Shown here piece by piece: positions 60,715 through 64,000 of a stretch of DNA of 64,000 nucleotides (position 1 is the first letter of the stretch; each line of letters starts with the position of its first letter). The notes under the pieces were generated by a model. That model did not search any database. It worked only from the letters and a program-made list of their open reading frames with translations, and was not told the DNA's origin. Position numbers and translations under genes: made by a program. The stretch is from Dechloromonas sp. (GTDB taxonomy: Bacteria > Pseudomonadota > Gammaproteobacteria > Burkholderiales > Rhodocyclaceae). The stretch covers positions 109,044 through 173,043 of the forward strand of contig JAABQV010000006.1 in assembly GCA_011391255.1 (NCBI GenBank). The letters are read 5' to 3'.

Positions 60715-61593
60715 ATGAGTGCAAATATTGAAGAACGTCAGGCAAATTACTTATCCGGCTGGCTGGCGCTAATCGTCTGGGTCGCATTTTTTGGTGCGGC
60801 CCTGTGGCAGATCTTTGCCCCCAGCCTGTTGCACGGCCGCACGCCCGAGACAATCGGCGGCTTCCTCGCCCTGCCTGTTCTGATCTTTCTCGCCAAGGGC
60901 TTCATCATCCTTCCGCCCAACATCTCGGCAGTTTTCACCTTTTTTGGTCGTTACGCTGGCAGCCTGCGTGAAGACGGATTTTTCTGGGTCAACCCTTTCT
61001 ACCAGCGCCAGCGTCTTTCGCTGCGAGTGCACAACCTCAACACACCTACGCTCAAGGTCAATGACCGAGCCGGCAACCCGATTGACGTCGGCGCTGTCGT
61101 CGTCTGGCGAGTTTCCGACACCGCCCGCGCGGCTTTTGATGTCGAAGATTACGCCACCTACATCGTCATCCAGAGTGAATCAGCGATCCGGGCCGTCGCC
61201 AGCACGCGCTGGTACGACGGTGACGAACATGGCAACAACTCCCTGCGCGCCGATTTAGACAGCGTCGCCCGCGCCCTCGCCGACACCATCCAGGAGCACG
61301 TTTCGCTGGCCGGCCTCGAAATCATCGAAGCGCGCATTGCCCACCTTGCCTACGCTCAGGAAATCGCCAGCGCCATGCTGCGCCGCCAGCAAGCGACCGC
61401 CGTCGTCGCCGCTCGCACACAAATTGTTGAAGGCGCCGTCGGCATGGTTCGTCTGGCGATCGAACAACTCGAGCGCGAGGGCGTCGTCAAGCTCGGCGAA
61501 GCCGATCGCATCCATCTGGTTGGTAACCTTTTGACCGTACTGGTCTCGGACAGCGAGACGCATCCGGTCATTTCAGTGGACAAGGCGCATTAA
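60715..61593 (+). CDS. SPFH/Band 7 membrane protein
   Basis: 292 residues from ATG 60715 (AAGGGG upstream). Two hydrophobic segments (about residues 17-34 and 47-65), then the Band 7 domain ISAVFTFFGRYAGSLREDGFFWVNPFYQRQRLSLRVHNL, DVGAVVVWRVSDTARAAFDVEDYATYIVIQSESAIR, and a coiled C-terminal part (ASAMLRRQQATAVVAARTQIVEGAVGMVRLAIEQLE). Such proteins oligomerise as membrane scaffolds. No partner protease is encoded next to it. Confidence 0.85.
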   Translation: MSANIEERQANYLSGWLALIVWVAFFGAALWQIFAPSLLHGRTPETIGGFLALPVLIFLAKGFIILPPNISAVFTFFGRYAGSLREDGFFWVNPFYQRQRLSLRVHNLNTPTLKVNDRAGNPIDVGAVVVWRVSDTARAAFDVEDYATYIVIQSESAIRAVASTRWYDGDEHGNNSLRADLDSVARALADTIQEHVSLAGLEIIEARIAHLAYAQEIASAMLRRQQATAVVAARTQIVEGAVGMVRLAIEQLEREGVVKLGEADRIHLVGNLLTVLVSDSETHPVISVDKAH

Positions 61594-61599
61594 AGCCAC

Positions 61600-63330
61600 T
61601 CAAGCGGGCAGAAAATGCGTCAGCACGGCACGGTCCCGCCCTTCGTTCTTGGCTCGGTAAAGGGCATCGTCGGCCTGTTTGATCATTTCGTCCAAACTTT
61701 CTGTCGCATCAGCGAGCACCCCACCAATGCTGTAGGTCAGGCTGACATCGACACCGTGACAATCCAGCCTGGCCTGACGAACGACCTGCAGCAAGTTTTC
61801 GGCAACTGCCTCCAGTTCGGCAAAGCTACCAAGATCGAACATGCCAACCAGAAATTCCTCGCCACCCCAACGCGCAACACCGTCGTAGGCCCTGACAGAG
61901 TCTTTCAAAACCCTCGCCACGCCGACCAGGGCAAGGTCACCAACGGCATGCCCCCAGGTGTCATTGACCCGCTTGAAGAGGTCGATATCGACAATCAGAA
62001 CCCCCATTTTCCCGCCGCTGCGCGCCAGCCGGTTGCGTTCGGCCTCCATGCGCACCAGGATGCCGCGACGATTCAGCAGGCCGGTCAGGAAATCAGTGTG
62101 CGCCATTTGCTCCAGCGTGGCCGTACGCTCCGCCACCTGCCGCTCGAGATCTTCGGTGTAGTTGGCGATGCGCTCGGACATGCTCTTGAAGGTGCGCGTC
62201 AAATGGCCGATTTCGTCAGGCGAGCTGTCGTTCAGCATAGGCCTTGAGTTCCCCTCTGCCAGCTTTTTAGCTGCCCCGTCGAGCCGCGCCAGTCGCCGTA
62301 TCACGCTGCGCTCAAGGATAACGGCCGCGCCCAGCAGAACCAGCCCGAGAGCGACGACGAGAAAAAGCGATGCGGCAGGCAATGCAGAGGAGGCGTTGAC
62401 TGCATCCGGCTGCGTCATGGTCAGGACAAACCACTGGATTTCCGGCACCCAGACCAATCCGGTCAGTTGCCGGCGCCCCTGAACCTGCAACTCCAGCGTT
62501 TGCACCTCGTGCTCACTAGCGATTAGTGAGGCCATGGCCCGGCGCAAGGCATCAGCTTCATGTGGCCGGTCGAGCAGGTCAAAGAGTGTGCTCTGCGATT
62601 CCTTGCCGGCTGCTTTGCGCACTGAAGCGAAGTCAATCACCGAAACATCCTGATGCGCCTGTATCGCACCATTGCGGTCGATCAGAATATTGGTCGCACC
62701 GCCCAGCTCGCTGCTCACCGCGCTGCGAATAAAGTCAGAGAGATCAACCCCACTGCCGGTGACCGCCACCGCCTTGCCTTGCTTATCACGCACCACCGTG
62801 TTGATCCACACCTTGGTCAACCCGAGATGGCGATCCGTATCGACATTCAGCTGGGTGTCCATGACCTTTTCCAGCGTCACGAAAAACCAGCCGTCCTTTT
62901 GCAGCAGGCGTTCCAGGGTGTAACGCGGCTGATCAAGCGCGTGGCCGCCCCGGTCATCGTTAAAGTAATAATTACCGGATGCAGCCAAGGCAAAGAAATA
63001 GCTGCGACTGCGGAAAAAGCTGCGGTAATCCTCAAGCTCGGCAATCGCCCGCTGCCGCTTCAGCGGATCGTCCTCGGCCGCCACCCAGTCACGCAACACC
63101 GGCGAACTGGCCATCTTCTGGGCCAGCGTCACCTCGCGGGTAACGATCCCGAGAATTTTGCTCTTCTCGTACAAAACATTGCGTTCGGCAAAGCGCTGGC
63201 CAAGGATAGTCAGCACCTCATCCGAGTACCAGACGAAAAATTGGTACCCGGCAGCACCTCCCAAAACAAAGATCGTGCCGAAGAGCAGCAGGAAGCGGGA
63301 ATGGAGATTGAGTTTCATCAATACTGTCAT
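61600..63330 (-). CDS. Membrane diguanylate cyclase with periplasmic sensor and HAMP
   Basis: 576 residues from ATG 63330; 63318 is an alternative and neither has a strong ribosome site. Membrane helix (FLLLFGTIFVLGGAAGYQFFVW), a periplasmic dCache-like sensor region, a second helix (ASLFLVVALGLVLLGAAVIL), HAMP (RRLARLDGAAKKLAEGN), coiled coil, and GGDEF domain with ARWGGEEFLVGM and an RxxD inhibition site (RAYD) five residues before it. It makes c-di-GMP. Nothing before residue 1 is coding; the frame extends through a REP-like repeat. Confidence 0.9.
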   Translation of the reverse strand: MTVLMKLNLHSRFLLLFGTIFVLGGAAGYQFFVWYSDEVLTILGQRFAERNVLYEKSKILGIVTREVTLAQKMASSPVLRDWVAAEDDPLKRQRAIAELEDYRSFFRSRSYFFALAASGNYYFNDDRGGHALDQPRYTLERLLQKDGWFFVTLEKVMDTQLNVDTDRHLGLTKVWINTVVRDKQGKAVAVTGSGVDLSDFIRSAVSSELGGATNILIDRNGAIQAHQDVSVIDFASVRKAAGKESQSTLFDLLDRPHEADALRRAMASLIASEHEVQTLELQVQGRRQLTGLVWVPEIQWFVLTMTQPDAVNASSALPAASLFLVVALGLVLLGAAVILERSVIRRLARLDGAAKKLAEGNSRPMLNDSSPDEIGHLTRTFKSMSERIANYTEDLERQVAERTATLEQMAHTDFLTGLLNRRGILVRMEAERNRLARSGGKMGVLIVDIDLFKRVNDTWGHAVGDLALVGVARVLKDSVRAYDGVARWGGEEFLVGMFDLGSFAELEAVAENLLQVVRQARLDCHGVDVSLTYSIGGVLADATESLDEMIKQADDALYRAKNEGRDRAVLTHFLPA

Positions 63331-63556
63331 AGATGTTAAGTGTTTCGTTAAAACAGCTTTGAGTTTGTCATTCCCGCGAAGGCGGGAATCCAGTTTGCGT
63401 ATAGATTCCCGCCTTCGCGGGAATGACGGCTTTAAAAACAGTTTTGCGGTATTACTTAGCGAATTCATTCTAAGTGAAACTGTCTGAACAAATGCGCACA
63501 AGATCGCTTTGGCCGGGCGTTTTGGGTATTGCGCACTTAATCACCCTGGCACGTAA
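63331..63556. other. Intergenic region between the diguanylate cyclase and CRISPR array
   Basis: 226 bp with no gene. It carries the second REP-like double hairpin (63367-63427). Between that and the first CRISPR repeat is about 130 bp with a 6-bp inverted repeat (63454-63475) and no clear leader sequence. That agrees with this being the leader-distal end of the array. Confidence 0.6.
63367..63427. repeat. REP-like double hairpin, copy 2
   Basis: Arms 63367-63390 and 63404-63427 are exact 24-bp reverse complements separated by 13 bp, each arm a hairpin (TTCCCGCgaagGCGGGAA). It matches the 20920-20986 element apart from the loop bases, so the two belong to one family. Confidence 0.85.
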
Positions 63557-64000
63557 GTTTCAATCCACGCCCCTCGTCGCCGAGGGGCGATGCCATACCG
63601 CAGCAAGTTCGCTTTCTCTCCGAGCCGATGTTTCAATCCACGCCCCTCGTCGCCGAGGGGCGATGCCTGACACCCTGCTGGGCTATGGCATCACCGAGGC
63701 AGTTTCAATCCACGCCCCTCGTCGCCGAGGGGCGATGCAAGGCATCGCTGAAGATTGCCGCGCGTCTGATGTTTCAATCCACGCCCCTCGTCGCCGAGGG
63801 GCGATGCATGAGATATCGATGCGGGAGGCAGTGTGAACAAAGTTTCAATCCACGCCCCTCGTCGCCGAGGGGCGATGCTCGGAGCGCGGCGGCAAGCGGC
63901 TAGAAATTCAGGTTTCAATCCACGCCCCTCGTCGACGAGGGGCGATGCACGGGATTGGAGCCGACCGCACCCGCAACAGCCAGTTTCAATCCACGCCCCT
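63557..64000. CRISPR. CRISPR array, 37-bp repeats, continuing past the window
   Basis: Six full repeats start at 63557, 63630, 63702, 63771, 63842 and 63912, and a seventh starts at 63983 and is cut by the window end. Repeats are 37 bp (begin GTTTCAATCCACGCCCC, end GCGATGC) with a 7-bp stem CCCCTCG/CGAGGGG and loop TCGC. Repeat 6 differs in one loop base (63935, C to A), giving TCGA. Spacers are 36, 35, 32, 34, 33 and 34 bp and all different. Read on the minus strand the repeat ends ATTGAAAC, the usual crRNA 5' handle, so transcription is probably leftward and the leader and cas genes lie beyond 64000. Subtype cannot be set from repeats alone. Confidence 0.97.

Noticed and set aside
63331-63501. 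N-terminal extension of the diguanylate cyclase through the REP-like element
   Set aside because: The extra residues are the translated repeat (PRRRES-like), and the membrane helix typical of the protein start lies after 63330.
63474-63918. Open frames reading repeated SIHAPRRRGAM or SPLGDEGRGLK units
   Set aside because: These are translations of the CRISPR repeats and spacers, not proteins.
1-64000. tRNA or rRNA genes
   Set aside because: Read through for T-loop and conserved rRNA stretches; none found, but a covariance search would be more sensitive.

Overview
The window looks like chromosomal DNA of a betaproteobacterium, most likely a Rhodocyclales member of the Dechloromonas/Propionivibrio/Accumulibacter type. 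The basis is gene content (a Propionibacterium-type transcarboxylase, RquA, an octaheme cytochrome, PPK2, a PEP-CTERM protein, c-di-GMP enzymes) and a moderately high GC content with tightly packed operons. This taxonomic call is an inference from reading the sequence, not from a database search. No rRNA or tRNA gene was seen.

Layout. 1-2307 (minus): 5S and partial 12S subunits of a methylmalonyl-CoA carboxytransferase. 2562-3053: a YigI-type thioesterase. 3099-9694 (minus): RquA (rhodoquinone synthesis) downstream of a sulfur/respiration module made of a YeeE/YedE transporter, DsrE protein, monoheme cytochrome c, triple-rhodanese protein, octaheme tetrathionate-reductase-family cytochrome and b-type cytochrome, with an FNR-type box upstream of the cytochrome genes. 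9820-18086: PPK2, SixA, PncC, an ABC substrate-binding protein, a SWIM/SNF2 helicase and UbiB. 18380-24997: an orphan sensor kinase, argS, a SPOR protein, dsbA and an SDR gene. 25000-28057: an accessory patch with a degenerate HMA protein, a VapBC module, a RelE/ParE-RHH module and a broken hemerythrin/SDR chimera. The chimera duplicates the end of the SDR gene at 24224. 28121-34532: a CzcCBA-type RND metal efflux operon with DUF3240. 34638-40183: thiS-thiG-trmB, a diheme cytochrome, then rdgC-ychJ-yheS. 40403-42189: a PEP-CTERM protein and a transglutaminase-like protein.

42277-54458 (minus) is a long, tightly spaced gene train: glutathione peroxidase, FolE2, FAD oxidoreductase, DUF1365, CFA-like methyltransferase, chalcone-isomerase-like protein, MFS, DUF3833 lipoprotein, SDR, SnoaL-like protein, then a cytochrome c peroxidase coupled to a GGDEF-EAL-CZB protein. 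It is divergent from a CarH/LitR-type MerR regulator (54550-55461) that retains the B12 photoreceptor signatures. The intergenic region carries three direct repeats at 11-bp spacing. I read this as a candidate B12/light- or oxidant-controlled membrane-lipid-modification regulon. The CFA-like enzyme lacks two of the residues that bind bicarbonate in true cyclopropane synthases.

55501-63330: hldE-type adenylyltransferase, kup, an HDOD protein, ssb, an MFS transporter, an SPFH protein and a diguanylate cyclase. The right end (63557-64000) is a CRISPR array of 37-bp repeats that runs off the window, with no cas gene in view.

The left arm fits an anaerobic lifestyle. Transcarboxylase plus rhodoquinone is the gene set expected for propionate formation through fumarate reduction, and the multiheme and sulfur genes suggest extra anaerobic electron sinks.
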